Below are positions 17,668 to 26,529 of a DNA stretch of 43,553 bases, one piece after another. Source of the stretch: Bacteroidales bacterium UBA1180 (lineage in GTDB: Bacteria > Bacteroidota > Bacteroidia > Bacteroidales > Paludibacteraceae); assembly GCA_002310195.1 (NCBI GenBank), contig DBYS01000012.1, forward strand, positions 1 through 43,553. Direction: 5' to 3'. The first letter of the stretch is position 1. The number at the start of each line of letters is the position of its first letter. A program made the translations under genes and the position numbers. Under the pieces are notes generated by a model. The model saw only the letters and a list, made by a program, of their open reading frames with translations, made no database searches and was not told the DNA's origin.

Positions 17668-20600
17668 ATGACCAAACGCGACCACATACAAGGCGCCCTG
17701 CGCAACCATGGAATCGTCTTCTTCGTATTCGGAGTGATGATGGCGTTCGGTATATGGGCATTGCCGCAGATGAGCAAGGACGAGTTCCCTCAATTCACCA
17801 TCCGACAAGGCGTTGTGGCGGCTATCTACCCGGGTGCCACGGCCGAAGAGGTGGAGCAGCAAGTGACTATCCCCTTGGAGGCGTTCATCAACTCCTACGA
17901 GGAGGTGGACAAGAAACTGAGTTATTCCACCACCAAGGATGGCGTGGTGTACTGCTACGTCATGCTCCGCAACTCGGTTAGGAACAAAGACGGGACGTGG
18001 GCAAAGATGCGTGCCGGACTGTCGCTCTTGAAGAAAACATCGCTGCCCACCGGCGTGGCGGAGGTGGTGCTGATCGACGATTTCGGCAACACCGCGTCGA
18101 TCCTCCTTTCCATCGAGAGCAAGGAGCGCAGCGTAGCTGAGTTGCAGGCCTATGCCGAGCGGCTCACACGCCAGTTGCGCGACATCCCCGAGATGGGCAA
18201 ACTTAAGATCCTCGGTTCGCAACATGAGCAGATAGTGATCACCCTCGATCTGCAGCGCCTCGCTGCCTACGGCATAACGCCGGCTATGCTCCAATCGCAG
18301 CTATTGCTGCAGGGCTTGCGAACCGTTGGCGCCCAGCAGGACGAGAATATCCTACGCATCGACATCCCGTACGCCGGCGAGTACGAGATTGCCCAGCAGA
18401 TCATCCGTACCGACCCCTTGACGGGCTCCGTGCTGCGGCTCAAGGATGTAGCTACCGTTGAGCGGCGCCTGCCCGAACCCGCGCAGTTCATTCGCAGCTA
18501 CAATTCCGGCAGCGAAGCAAGCCGATACAATGTGCCCAACTCGCTGCTCATCAGCATGGAGATGGAGCCCGGCAACAATATCGTGGCGTTTGGTGAGACG
18601 GTGCAGAACGTGCTTGATGAGGCCTCACTGCAATTTCCGCCGGACATCCGTCTGCATCGCGTGACCGACCAGCCGAAGGTAGTTGACGATTCGGTTCGTT
18701 CGTTCCTGCGCGATATACTGATCTCTATCCTCGTGGTCATAGCGGTGATGCTCCTGCTCTTCCCGTTGCGTACGGCTCTTGTTGCCTGCACGGGCGTGCC
18801 GGTGTGCATAGCTATCTGCATCGGACTGATGTATATCACGGGCATCGAACTGAATACCGTCACCCTGGCAGCACTGATCTTCGTGCTCGGCATGATCGTT
18901 GACGATTCGGTGATCGTCATCGACGGCTATACCAACCTCCTTGACCGCGGTTGGTCGCGTTGGTACTCCGCCACGGTCAGCACACGCCAGCTGTTCGTGC
19001 CGATGTCGCTTGCCACCTGTGCTATAGCGGGCATGTTCTTCCCGATGACCAAGATCATCACCGGCCCGCTGGGCGAGTTTGTGCAGCTCTTTCCGTTTGC
19101 CGTGACGTTCGCTCTCGGCGCAAGTATCTTCTACGCCGCATGGGTCACACCGTACCTCGCTACTCAGATCATCCGTCGCCGCGGCGAGAGCACCAGCCGC
19201 TTCGAGCGCGGACAAGAACTGTTCTTCACCGTGCTCCAGAAGGGTTACAACCGTCTGTTGTCGTTCTGTTTCCGCCACCGGTGGTTCACCTATCTGCTGC
19301 TGGTTGTGGCACTCGGCCTGGGCGTGTTCCTGCTCACGCGGCTGCACCTGCAGCTGTTGCCGAAGGCCGAACGGGAGATGTTTGCCGTGGAGATCCACCT
19401 GACCGAAGGCTCGACCGTTGACGAGACGGCGGCCATCGCCGACTCCCTGGCACGGATCCTCATCACCGATCCGCGCATACATACCGTCACCTCGTTCATC
19501 GGTCACGCCTCGCCGCGATTCCATGCCACGTACACACCCGCTATGCCTGCACCGAACTATGCGCAGTTTGTGGTCAGTACCGCGGATTACAAGGCAACAT
19601 CCGATCTGCTGTGCGAACTGGCTCCGCGCTACGAGAACTGGTTCACGAACGCCTACGTGCGCTTCAAGCAGCTCGACTACCAGGTGGTGAAAAACCCGCT
19701 CGAGGTGCGACTGACCTACGCGCCGTTCGTCGAGAAGGAGGATCATGAGCAGGCAATGCAACTGTATATCGACTCCATCAAGTCGTTCATGGCCTCGCGA
19801 CCCGAAATGAAGTGGGTGCACTCCGATTACGACGCTATAGCCGCCCAGAGCCGTATAGTGCTCAAGGCCGATGAAGCGGCACGGCTCGGCATAACGCAGG
19901 CGTCGCTATCGCTCTACCTTGCCTCTGTCACACATGGCGTGACAATCACTAACATCTACGATCACGGCGACTCGCACCCCACGCCGGTGATCCTCTATGC
20001 TGATGATCATATGTCTCCTGACTCCCGGTTGGCGTCAACCCTTGACTTGCTCGTACCCACCGCTACCGGCAACTGGGTGCCTCTGCGCCAGGTAGCGGAC
20101 ATAGTACCCGAATGGCACCACGCTAACATCGAGCACCGCAACGGCGTGCCTACAATCACCGTTGGTGCGGATCTGGTGGGCACTACCTCACAGGTCGCTG
20201 CCGAACGGACGGTGCGCGGGTGGATGGCCGGGTTCCGCATGCGCCATCCCGAAGAGGGTATACAGGTCGGTTATGGCGGACTGACGGAGATCAACGGACT
20301 GATCGTTCCGCAGATCTTATGGAGCATCGTGGCTGCGTTGCTGGTGATGTTCGTGCTGCTGCTCTATCACTTCGGCAAGATTCGCCTGGCACTGCTCGCA
20401 CTCTCGTCGGTCGCACTGTGCGTGTTCGGCGCTATGCTCGGCCTATGGATCTTCGAACTCGACATCTCCATCACGGCAGTGCTCGGCACGGTTTCGCTCA
20501 TCGGTATCATCGTCCGCAATGCGATCATGATGTACGAGTACGCCGAGGAGCTCCGCCATACCAAAGCACTCAATGCCAACGATGCAGCGTTCCAGGCAGG

Positions 20601-20784
20601 CCTCAGGCGTATGCGCCCGGTGTTCCTCACCTCGGCTACCACCGCACTCGGCGTGCTGCCGATGATCATTGCGCATACCAGCCTATGGATGCCTATGGGC
20701 GTGGTGATCTGCTTCGGAACGATCTTTACCCTGCCGCTCACACTGACGATCCTGCCCGTGCTATATGCCCGGATAATACGATAA
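17668..20784 (+). CDS. efflux RND transporter permease (AcrB/MdtB family)
   Basis: 1038 residues, normal for the family. It is a proton-driven inner-membrane pump with twelve expected membrane helices. Signs: the N-terminal helix (IVFFVFGVMMAFGIWAL), FPQFTIRQGVVAAIYPGATAEEVE, the TM4 segment around FVLGMIVDDSVIVIDGY (about 409-425, with the Asp pair used in proton relay), the central TM7 and the C-terminal GTVSLIGIIVRNAIMMYEYAEE. It follows the adaptor by 15 nt. The substrate cannot be inferred from the sequence. Confidence 0.95.
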   Translation: MTKRDHIQGALRNHGIVFFVFGVMMAFGIWALPQMSKDEFPQFTIRQGVVAAIYPGATAEEVEQQVTIPLEAFINSYEEVDKKLSYSTTKDGVVYCYVMLRNSVRNKDGTWAKMRAGLSLLKKTSLPTGVAEVVLIDDFGNTASILLSIESKERSVAELQAYAERLTRQLRDIPEMGKLKILGSQHEQIVITLDLQRLAAYGITPAMLQSQLLLQGLRTVGAQQDENILRIDIPYAGEYEIAQQIIRTDPLTGSVLRLKDVATVERRLPEPAQFIRSYNSGSEASRYNVPNSLLISMEMEPGNNIVAFGETVQNVLDEASLQFPPDIRLHRVTDQPKVVDDSVRSFLRDILISILVVIAVMLLLFPLRTALVACTGVPVCIAICIGLMYITGIELNTVTLAALIFVLGMIVDDSVIVIDGYTNLLDRGWSRWYSATVSTRQLFVPMSLATCAIAGMFFPMTKIITGPLGEFVQLFPFAVTFALGASIFYAAWVTPYLATQIIRRRGESTSRFERGQELFFTVLQKGYNRLLSFCFRHRWFTYLLLVVALGLGVFLLTRLHLQLLPKAEREMFAVEIHLTEGSTVDETAAIADSLARILITDPRIHTVTSFIGHASPRFHATYTPAMPAPNYAQFVVSTADYKATSDLLCELAPRYENWFTNAYVRFKQLDYQVVKNPLEVRLTYAPFVEKEDHEQAMQLYIDSIKSFMASRPEMKWVHSDYDAIAAQSRIVLKADEAARLGITQASLSLYLASVTHGVTITNIYDHGDSHPTPVILYADDHMSPDSRLASTLDLLVPTATGNWVPLRQVADIVPEWHHANIEHRNGVPTITVGADLVGTTSQVAAERTVRGWMAGFRMRHPEEGIQVGYGGLTEINGLIVPQILWSIVAALLVMFVLLLYHFGKIRLALLALSSVALCVFGAMLGLWIFELDISITAVLGTVSLIGIIVRNAIMMYEYAEELRHTKALNANDAAFQAGLRRMRPVFLTSATTALGVLPMIIAHTSLWMPMGVVICFGTIFTLPLTLTILPVLYARIIR

Positions 20785-20806
20785 CAACAATCTAAATTAT
20801 AGCGAT

Positions 20807-22342
20807 ATGAAAAGGTTCATTTATTTGCTCGCTCTGCTCGTAACCGTTACGATGCAAGCATCCGTTGTGACCTACACGCCTGACAACACGACCATCTTCC
20901 GTAACCCCGAACGCGGCTTCACCGAAGAGCTGAGCCGCAAAGTCTCGACCAGCAACCCCAATGTTGTCAAAGGAAACATCAGCAGCAGCTGGGGACAGAA
21001 GGATCTGCAGAGCCTCGCTATGGTGCTCTACAACTTCAATTACTTCAAGGCCAAGGATCTTCCCGATGAGGTGCTCGCAGGGTTTGACGAGGATATGCAG
21101 GAACTCCGTAAGTACGGTCTGAAGATCGTGCTCCGCTTCGCATACACTGAACGCGAGAGTGACAAGGTCGATGCTACGCCCGAGTGGGTGGAGCGGCACT
21201 TGGAGCAACTCAAGCCGCACCTGGCAGCCAATGCCGATGTGATCTACACCATCGAGGCCGGCTTCGTAGGAGTCTGGGGCGAGTGGTACTACACCTCGAA
21301 CTACGGCAACGAGTCGCAGCACATGAACGCTAACCGCCGCCGCGTCATCGACGCCCTGTTCACCAATGCACCCGTCGACCGCTTCATCCTCTTCCGTTAC
21401 CCGATGATCAAGACCGAGTATTACGGTGACTCCAAGCCGCTCACCGCCGAAGAGGGTTTCAGCGGCACACAGCGTGCACGCATGGGCTGTCACAACGACG
21501 CTTTCCTCAACAGTTGGGGCAACGACGGTACTTATGCCAGCGATGACAACAGCGACGATCCGAAGGTGCGCCAATATGTTGCCGCTGAGACACTGTACGT
21601 ACCCAACGGCGGTGAGACGAACGTCGAGGGCGGCTCGTCCGCCGAGAAGGTGTATGCGCAAGCACCGTCGGAGATGAGCAAGTACCACTGGTCGTTCTGT
21701 GGCCGTTCGTACGCAACGGCGGTCACATCGCGCTGGCGCAGCAGCGGGATCTTCGATACGCTGAACATCCACATGGGTTACCGCTACAATCTCGTGGACG
21801 GCCAGTTCACCGATCAGGCTGCTCCCACGGGAAAGATGAACGTCACCATCCGTCTGCGCAACGATGGCTATGCGCCGCTCTACAACGCCCGTACGGCGTA
21901 TGTTGTTCTCAAGAACGGCAGCAAATCCTACAATCTCCCGTTGCAATCCGACCCGCGCCGCTGGCTGCCGAATGGAGTGATGAGCGCCATCAACGAGCAA
22001 CTCAGCATTCCCGCCGACATGCCCGAAGGCACGTATCATCTCTACCTCTATCTGCCAGACAAGTACGAGTCTATCGCTGCTGACCCGAAATATGCTATCC
22101 GCATCGCGAACAAAGATATGTGGGACGGCGACACCGGTCTGAACGACCTTGGCGCATCGGTCACCATCGCCTCATCTGCCCCCCTTGATCCGGGCGAGCT
22201 GCCGGAGGTAATCATCGACGCCCTGCCTGCCACGCGCACCGACGCTTCCTTTCGTCCCCGTAAGGTGATGGAAAGCGGCACACTCTACATCGTTGATGCC
22301 AACGGCGTGCGCTACACCGCTAACGGACAGATAGTCAAATAA
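20807..22342 (+). CDS. secreted DUF4874/DUF4832 protein with C-terminal tag
   Basis: 511 residues. A signal peptide (MKRFIYLLALLVTVTMQA) is followed by a TIM-barrel-like DUF4874 domain: IFRNPERGFTEE, KIVLRFAYTE, then IYTIEAGFVGVWGEWYY around residue 145. The DUF4832 domain follows (NIHMGYRYNLVDGQFTD, then a beta-rich region). Functions of these domains are not established; the architecture resembles glycoside hydrolases. The C-terminus, with GTLYIVDANGVRYTANGQ, resembles the tags on the two other large secreted proteins here. It lies 22 nt after the RND gene and before sugar-related genes. Confidence 0.9.
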   Translation: MKRFIYLLALLVTVTMQASVVTYTPDNTTIFRNPERGFTEELSRKVSTSNPNVVKGNISSSWGQKDLQSLAMVLYNFNYFKAKDLPDEVLAGFDEDMQELRKYGLKIVLRFAYTERESDKVDATPEWVERHLEQLKPHLAANADVIYTIEAGFVGVWGEWYYTSNYGNESQHMNANRRRVIDALFTNAPVDRFILFRYPMIKTEYYGDSKPLTAEEGFSGTQRARMGCHNDAFLNSWGNDGTYASDDNSDDPKVRQYVAAETLYVPNGGETNVEGGSSAEKVYAQAPSEMSKYHWSFCGRSYATAVTSRWRSSGIFDTLNIHMGYRYNLVDGQFTDQAAPTGKMNVTIRLRNDGYAPLYNARTAYVVLKNGSKSYNLPLQSDPRRWLPNGVMSAINEQLSIPADMPEGTYHLYLYLPDKYESIAADPKYAIRIANKDMWDGDTGLNDLGASVTIASSAPLDPGELPEVIIDALPATRTDASFRPRKVMESGTLYIVDANGVRYTANGQIVK

Positions 22343-22358
22343 TCAAATCAATGACAAA

Positions 22359-22994
22359 ATGGCAAATGATTCAATGGTAAATACTGTCGTCTTCGATCTT
22401 GGCGGCGTGCTGATCGACCTTAACGTGCCGCGTTGCGTAGCAAACTTCAAGCGCCTGATGGGCGAGCAGAACGTACGGGATGTGCTGGGTATAGATGATG
22501 AGGGCGAAGGAGTGACGGCAGTAAGTGCTGCTACGCTGCAACTGATGCATGATTATGAGTACGGCAATATATCCACCGATACTTTCCTGGCCACCCTGCA
22601 GCAGTACTGCTACCCGGGCACGACCGTCGAGCAGATTCGTGATGCGTGGATGTCGATGCTCGATGATCTGCCGCAAGCCAAACTCGATTATATAGCCGCA
22701 CTGCGCCAAGCCGGCTACAGGACAATCCTGCTATCCAATTCCAATCAAATGCATTGGGACCCGATCTTCGAACAGTTCCATCTCGACCGCTACTTCGACT
22801 GCATCTTTGCCTCGCATCACCTGCACATGGGCAAACCCTCGCGCGAGATCTTCGAATACGTTGAGCGAGAGGCGCAGATCGATTCGGCGCATACCGTATA
22901 TGTCGATGATCTCGACAAGAACCGCGCCGCCGGTGCACGATTCCTCGGCTGGCGTACCTGTGCCTCTGTCGATGAACTTAAGTCTATCCTATAA
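22359..22994 (+). CDS. HAD-superfamily hydrolase (sugar-phosphatase type)
   Basis: 211 residues, cytosolic. HAD motifs: VVFDLGGVLIDL (motif I nucleophile Asp, with Gly in place of the second Asp, as in the YihX-like branch), ILLSNSNQMH (motif II), the Lys of MGKPSREIFEYV (motif III) and VYVDDLDKNRAAGA (motif IV). It could dephosphorylate a sugar 1-phosphate. The neighbouring sugar kinase supports a carbohydrate role, but the substrate is inferred only from context. Confidence 0.9.
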   Translation: MANDSMVNTVVFDLGGVLIDLNVPRCVANFKRLMGEQNVRDVLGIDDEGEGVTAVSAATLQLMHDYEYGNISTDTFLATLQQYCYPGTTVEQIRDAWMSMLDDLPQAKLDYIAALRQAGYRTILLSNSNQMHWDPIFEQFHLDRYFDCIFASHHLHMGKPSREIFEYVEREAQIDSAHTVYVDDLDKNRAAGARFLGWRTCASVDELKSIL

Positions 22995-23005
22995 ATCCAT
23001 ATATC

Positions 23006-24088
23006 ATGAGATCCATACTCTCCCATTTCGCCATCCCCAACGAGGTGGCTGACCCGCAGCCGTTGAAGATCGGCATCATCAACGACTCGTTCATCGTCCG
23101 TGCCGTGAACCCGGGCGAGCGCTCATACTTTCTGCAGCGCATCAATCATCATATCTTCCAGAACGTGGAAGGTCTGCAGCAGAACATCCAAAAGGTGACC
23201 GATCATATCCGCGCCAAGCTCATCGCGGCCGGCGAGACGGATATCGAACGTAAGGTTCTTCGCCTTGTGCCTACCACCGACGGTGGACTCTACTACTGCA
23301 CACCCGAAGGCGACTACTGGCGCGTGTACGTGCTCATCGAGCATGCTACATCGCAGGAGAAAGTTACGCCCGTCTCAGCCGAACTCACCGGCGAGGCGTT
23401 CGGACGCTTCCAGTGCCAGCTGGCCGATCTGCCTTTCGATGAGCTCTGCGAGTCGATACCTAACTTCCATAACATCGAGTTCCGCCTCTGGCAGCTTGAT
23501 GAGGCACTGCAGACTGACCCATTGCACCGCAAAGCCTCTGCCGCGGATATCATCGAGGCTATCGACCGCCGTCGCGATGATATGTGCCTCGCCGAACGGC
23601 TCTTCCGCGAGGGCAAACTGCCCAAGCACATCAACCACTGCGATACGAAGGTCAACAATATCCTCTTCGATGAAGCGGGCCGACCGATCTGTATCGTTGA
23701 CCTCGATACAGTCATGCCGGGCTTCGTGCTCAGCGATTTCGGTGACTTCATGCGCACCGCAGCAAACACCGGTGAGGAAGATGATCCTAACCTCGACCGC
23801 ATACACGTCAATCTGGAGATCTTCGAGGCTTATACACGCGGTTACCTGCGCGAGGCCACGTTCCTCACGGATATCGAGAAGCAGCTGCTGCCTTACGGCT
23901 GCCGGCTGCTCAGTTACATGCAGACCGTACGGTTCTTCACCGATTGGATTAATGGCGATACCTACTACAAGATTCAGTACCCTGACCACAATCTCGTCCG
24001 CACCCGCGCACAACTCCGCCTGCTCGAGGAGCAGGAGATCGTTGCCCCGCAAATGCAAGCCATCATCGATAAATTCACCAACGTATGA
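23006..24088 (+). CDS. APH-fold sugar kinase, N-acetylhexosamine 1-kinase-like
   Basis: 360 residues. The N-lobe has GIINDSFIV and YFLQRINHHIF, matching the NahK-type branch of the aminoglycoside-phosphotransferase fold. The catalytic and metal regions are HINHCDTKVNNILFD (catalytic Asp near 213) and CIVDLDTVMPGFVLSDFGD (DxD-type metal Asp near 233). NahK phosphorylates the anomeric OH of GlcNAc or GalNAc. With agaS and an aldolase subunit at the window end, an amino-sugar salvage theme is plausible. The stop overlaps the next start by 4 nt. Confidence 0.85.
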   Translation: MRSILSHFAIPNEVADPQPLKIGIINDSFIVRAVNPGERSYFLQRINHHIFQNVEGLQQNIQKVTDHIRAKLIAAGETDIERKVLRLVPTTDGGLYYCTPEGDYWRVYVLIEHATSQEKVTPVSAELTGEAFGRFQCQLADLPFDELCESIPNFHNIEFRLWQLDEALQTDPLHRKASAADIIEAIDRRRDDMCLAERLFREGKLPKHINHCDTKVNNILFDEAGRPICIVDLDTVMPGFVLSDFGDFMRTAANTGEEDDPNLDRIHVNLEIFEAYTRGYLREATFLTDIEKQLLPYGCRLLSYMQTVRFFTDWINGDTYYKIQYPDHNLVRTRAQLRLLEEQEIVAPQMQAIIDKFTNV

Positions 24089-24654
24089 AATACCTGATCA
24101 ACCAAGTCAACTGGCCTGACTCGTTCCCCGAGAAACCCGAGGTCAGCGTCGAAGTAACCAACGATCACGAATCGTTGTTCCTGCACTACCGCGTCCGCGG
24201 ACGCCAGCTTCGTGCCGTCACTACCGACGATCAGGGTCCCGTATGGGAAGACTCCTGCGTGGAGTTCTTCTGCCGCGTACCGGGCGATGACCACTACATG
24301 AACTTCGAGTGCAACTGCATCGGTGCCATGGTCGCTTCGCGCCGGCTGGGCAGGGCAGAGAACGTGCGCAAGCTTCCGCCCGAACAGATGGCGCGTATAC
24401 GCCGCACCTGCACGTTCCCCCGCGAGATTATTGACGAGCGCGATGGCATGTTTGAGTGGGAGGTTGAGTTGCAGATACCGCTCGATCTCATCTTCCGTGA
24501 CCGGCAGCCCGTGTTCCCGCAGAAACTTATGGCTAACTTCTACAAGTGTGCCGACAAAACGAAGCTGCCGCACTTCCTCAGTTGGCAGCCTATACCGCTC
24601 CCCGCTCCGGACTTCCATTGCCCGCAGTTCTTCGGCGAGATAGTGCTGGAGTAG
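24085..24654 (+). CDS. CBM9-like carbohydrate-binding protein
   Basis: 189 residues with no signal peptide. It contains LFLHYRVRG, then PVWEDSCVEFFCRVPGDDHYMNFECNCIG split across residues 52-80, then FEWEVELQIPLDLIF, the arrangement of the DOMON-like CBM9 fold found in Bacteroidetes enzymes and small standalone proteins. It probably binds a glycan or sugar. Translation is coupled to the kinase by an ATGA overlap. It is the last gene of the plus-strand run. Confidence 0.85.
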   Translation: MKYLINQVNWPDSFPEKPEVSVEVTNDHESLFLHYRVRGRQLRAVTTDDQGPVWEDSCVEFFCRVPGDDHYMNFECNCIGAMVASRRLGRAENVRKLPPEQMARIRRTCTFPREIIDERDGMFEWEVELQIPLDLIFRDRQPVFPQKLMANFYKCADKTKLPHFLSWQPIPLPAPDFHCPQFFGEIVLE

Positions 24655-24676
24655 GTTAGGATAGCATTGAAGTACC

Positions 24677-25738
24677 TTAGTTCTTAAGTTTGCCGGTGAG
24701 TTGCGGATAGAACTCGTTGTCCAGTTCTATCTCTTTGCTCGTCCAGCGTTGGAAGAGGTGTTCGCGCAGCGGATCGTTTGCCGGATAGGTGGCAATCAGT
24801 GAATCTCGTACAGTCCATTGATGGTTGCGTATGGCGGTGTACTCGTTGATGTATGCCGCATACGCAATCATTTCTGTTGCATCGTGTGGATCAAACGTGC
24901 AGTCGCGTCCGGCAAGTTCAGCCAATTGCTCACGTTCGTACGCCATGTGCCGGTCAACGGTGGCAATCATCGCTTCGTAGCGTTGCTGTTCGTCGTTCTG
25001 TACGCTTAGCGACAGGTAAAAGAGCACTGCCGCTATTGTCAGCAGTACGACTGATAGTATAGTGGGTAACAGGCGGATGAAGCACTGCCTGCGTGTTATG
25101 GCTTGCCGCAGTGCGGCGATATTGGCGTACTGTCCGTTGCGGCACCGGCGTGCCATGAGGCGTTGACCGGGTAGAAGAGTGGAGTACAGTCTGCCCAGTG
25201 CGCGGATGTCCGCACGCGGATCGTTGTCGATGGGTGAGAGCGTCGAGTCCGTAGCCGACAGACCGAAGTCGATAAGTTTGATGTTCGCGCCGTTGCGCGT
25301 GACAAGTATGTTGTCAGGCTTGAGGTCATGATGTACGAGTTGCAGACCATGGAGGTACTCGAGTGCATCCAACAGTTGATTGAGTGTGCGCTCGCGTGCA
25401 GCGCGCGATGGCTTGCTACCGACCCACTCGCCGAGTGTCATGCCGTCAATCCACTCCTGAACGATACAACGACCGATGTCCGGCACATCTTCCAGGCTGT
25501 AGGTGGCGGCGATGTTCGGATGAACGAGTTGCACGCCTAACTGAAACTCTTGCTCTTGCTGTAGGCGGTAGTCTGCCAACTCGGCACAATCGGGTGCAAG
25601 CGCTTTGAGCAGGAATCGCCGACCGTAGCGCGTGGCGGTATAGATATGCGTGTGTGTGCGTCGTTGCACCAACGAGATGTCACGCCAATCAGCAGAGAAT
25701 TCAGCAGGGGTAATGAAGTCGGAGGATGATTCAGTCAT
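24677..25738 (-). CDS. Ser/Thr protein kinase-like membrane protein, reduced C-lobe
   Basis: 353 residues from the ATG; a GTG 9 nt upstream overlaps the previous stop and is an alternative. Kinase signs: Lys in FLLKAL (about 45), VHHDLKPDNILV (catalytic loop, about 136-147) and IKLIDFGLSA (DFG). After DFG the sequence is short: there is no APE motif, and a reduced C-lobe contains PRADIRALGRLYS. A glycine-rich loop is not evident. A membrane helix (LLPTILSVVLLTIAAVLFYLSL) near 225-246 is followed by about 105 extracytoplasmic residues with charged helices. It could be a sensor kinase or a pseudokinase. It is coupled to the HTH-like gene upstream. Confidence 0.88.
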   Translation of the reverse strand: MTESSSDFITPAEFSADWRDISLVQRRTHTHIYTATRYGRRFLLKALAPDCAELADYRLQQEQEFQLGVQLVHPNIAATYSLEDVPDIGRCIVQEWIDGMTLGEWVGSKPSRAARERTLNQLLDALEYLHGLQLVHHDLKPDNILVTRNGANIKLIDFGLSATDSTLSPIDNDPRADIRALGRLYSTLLPGQRLMARRCRNGQYANIAALRQAITRRQCFIRLLPTILSVVLLTIAAVLFYLSLSVQNDEQQRYEAMIATVDRHMAYEREQLAELAGRDCTFDPHDATEMIAYAAYINEYTAIRNHQWTVRDSLIATYPANDPLREHLFQRWTSKEIELDNEFYPQLTGKLKN

Positions 25739-25743
25739 GACAA

Positions 25744-26313
25744 TCACATTTTTCGAGCCGTCAGTAAGCCGTTTTTGGAACCTGCCACATACGCTGTGGG
25801 CGGGTTTTCGTCTCGCACAAGTCGGTCAAGGTACATAGGCTTTCCAATGATGAAACAGGCCGTCTCGAACCGGTCGCCTACGTGCAGTTTGGCATTGACT
25901 GCTTCCGTTACTACGAACTGTGCATTGCCTTCATAACGGAAGACGCATCGGCGGTTAGGCAACCAAGTTACCTCGATGAGGTCGCCTGCTTGCAGATCGT
26001 CGATATCAAGCCCTTCGCCTGCAAATGTTTCACTTTCCACGTCGCTGCGTTGGGCGAGTGCCACGAGGTAAGCCTCCCAATCGGCGTAACCGAGGAATTG
26101 CGAGAGCAGACAGAGCGTTGTGCGGCGTGTGGTATCCGCGCCATCGATGTAGCCCCAGAGGCGTTTGAGAGTAGTAGGGGAGATGTTCTCATGCAATCGC
26201 TCCCACACTACTCCGGCCAGGAACTCAAAGTCGTACGGCGTGCGGATGCGGCGCTTGACTTCCCGCTCGATATCCATCCGCAATGCTAATATTTCCGGTG
26301 CATTCTTGTTCAT
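25744..26313 (-). CDS. HTH-like regulatory protein preceding the kinase
   Basis: 189 residues. The chosen start (ATG at 26313) follows from the promoter, whose -7 box lies at 26329-26336; the longer frame would begin upstream of the RNA start. Residues 1-80 are helical (ALRMDIEREVKRRI, then ISPTTLKRLWGYIDG, then TLCLLSQFLGYADWEAYL), with a helix-turn-helix look at ISPTTLKRLWGY. Residues 95-189 are beta-rich (LIEVTWLPNRRCVFRYEG). I do not know a named family. The pairing with a kinase suggests a signalling unit, and the same operator precedes the neighbouring island operon. Confidence 0.75.
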   Translation of the reverse strand: MNKNAPEILALRMDIEREVKRRIRTPYDFEFLAGVVWERLHENISPTTLKRLWGYIDGADTTRRTTLCLLSQFLGYADWEAYLVALAQRSDVESETFAGEGLDIDDLQAGDLIEVTWLPNRRCVFRYEGNAQFVVTEAVNAKLHVGDRFETACFIIGKPMYLDRLVRDENPPTAYVAGSKNGLLTARKM

Positions 26314-26328
26314 AAGCGTTTCCGACTG

Positions 26329-26378
26329 CAAAGATACGAAAAACTTTTGACATTTGCAAATTTCTTTTTAGTTCTTTT
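26329..26378 (-). promoter_or_regulatory. promoter and operator of the HTH-kinase operon
   Basis: On the minus strand TTTG (26360-26357), 20 nt, TATCTTTG (26336-26329). The 13 bases 26348-26360 (plus strand TGACATTTGCAAA) are identical to 33565-33577 at the island promoter. Upstream on the minus strand, AAAAGAAC and AAAAGAAA are direct repeats in 10-bp register, matching AAAAGGAC twice at the other promoter. The transcript would be nearly leaderless. Confidence 0.8.
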
Positions 26379-26424
26379 GGGAATAATTTAACCTAAACAT
26401 CCATTCCCTATAAAGGCAATCACG

Positions 26425-26463
26425 CAATAACTACACAATAACCGCTCAATAACCACCCAATAC
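26425..26463. repeat. 11-bp tandem repeat, intergenic
   Basis: CAATAACTACA, CAATAACCGCT, CAATAACCACC, CAATAC... run in exact 11-bp register between the HTH-kinase operon and the lipoprotein gene. The unit matches the consensus of the arrays at 610-642 and around 40.5 kb. Confidence 0.85.
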
Positions 26464-26468
26464 AACTA

Positions 26469-26502
26469 CGCTGCAACCCGTGAAAATAAACGGATTGCAG
26501 CG
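26469..26502 (-). terminator. strong hairpin after the lipoprotein gene
   Basis: Thirteen-base arms (26469-26481 and 26490-26502) pair fully in the minus-strand RNA with one U-G wobble; on the plus strand the same position is a C/A mismatch. It lies 28 nt after the stop of the lipoprotein gene. No U-run follows, so it may end or stabilise the transcript by another means. Confidence 0.7.
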
Positions 26503-26529
26503 GAGTTTATGGCAAGAAGTCTGCGCCGG

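Noticed and set aside
18625..19821. Minus-strand 398-codon frame opposite the RND pump
   Set aside because: Antisense of a highly conserved pump region; rich in His, Arg and Glu as expected for a shadow frame.
20792..22039. Minus-strand 415-codon frame opposite the DUF4874/DUF4832 gene
   Set aside because: Shadow frame with no family signature; the plus-strand gene has a signal peptide and known domains.
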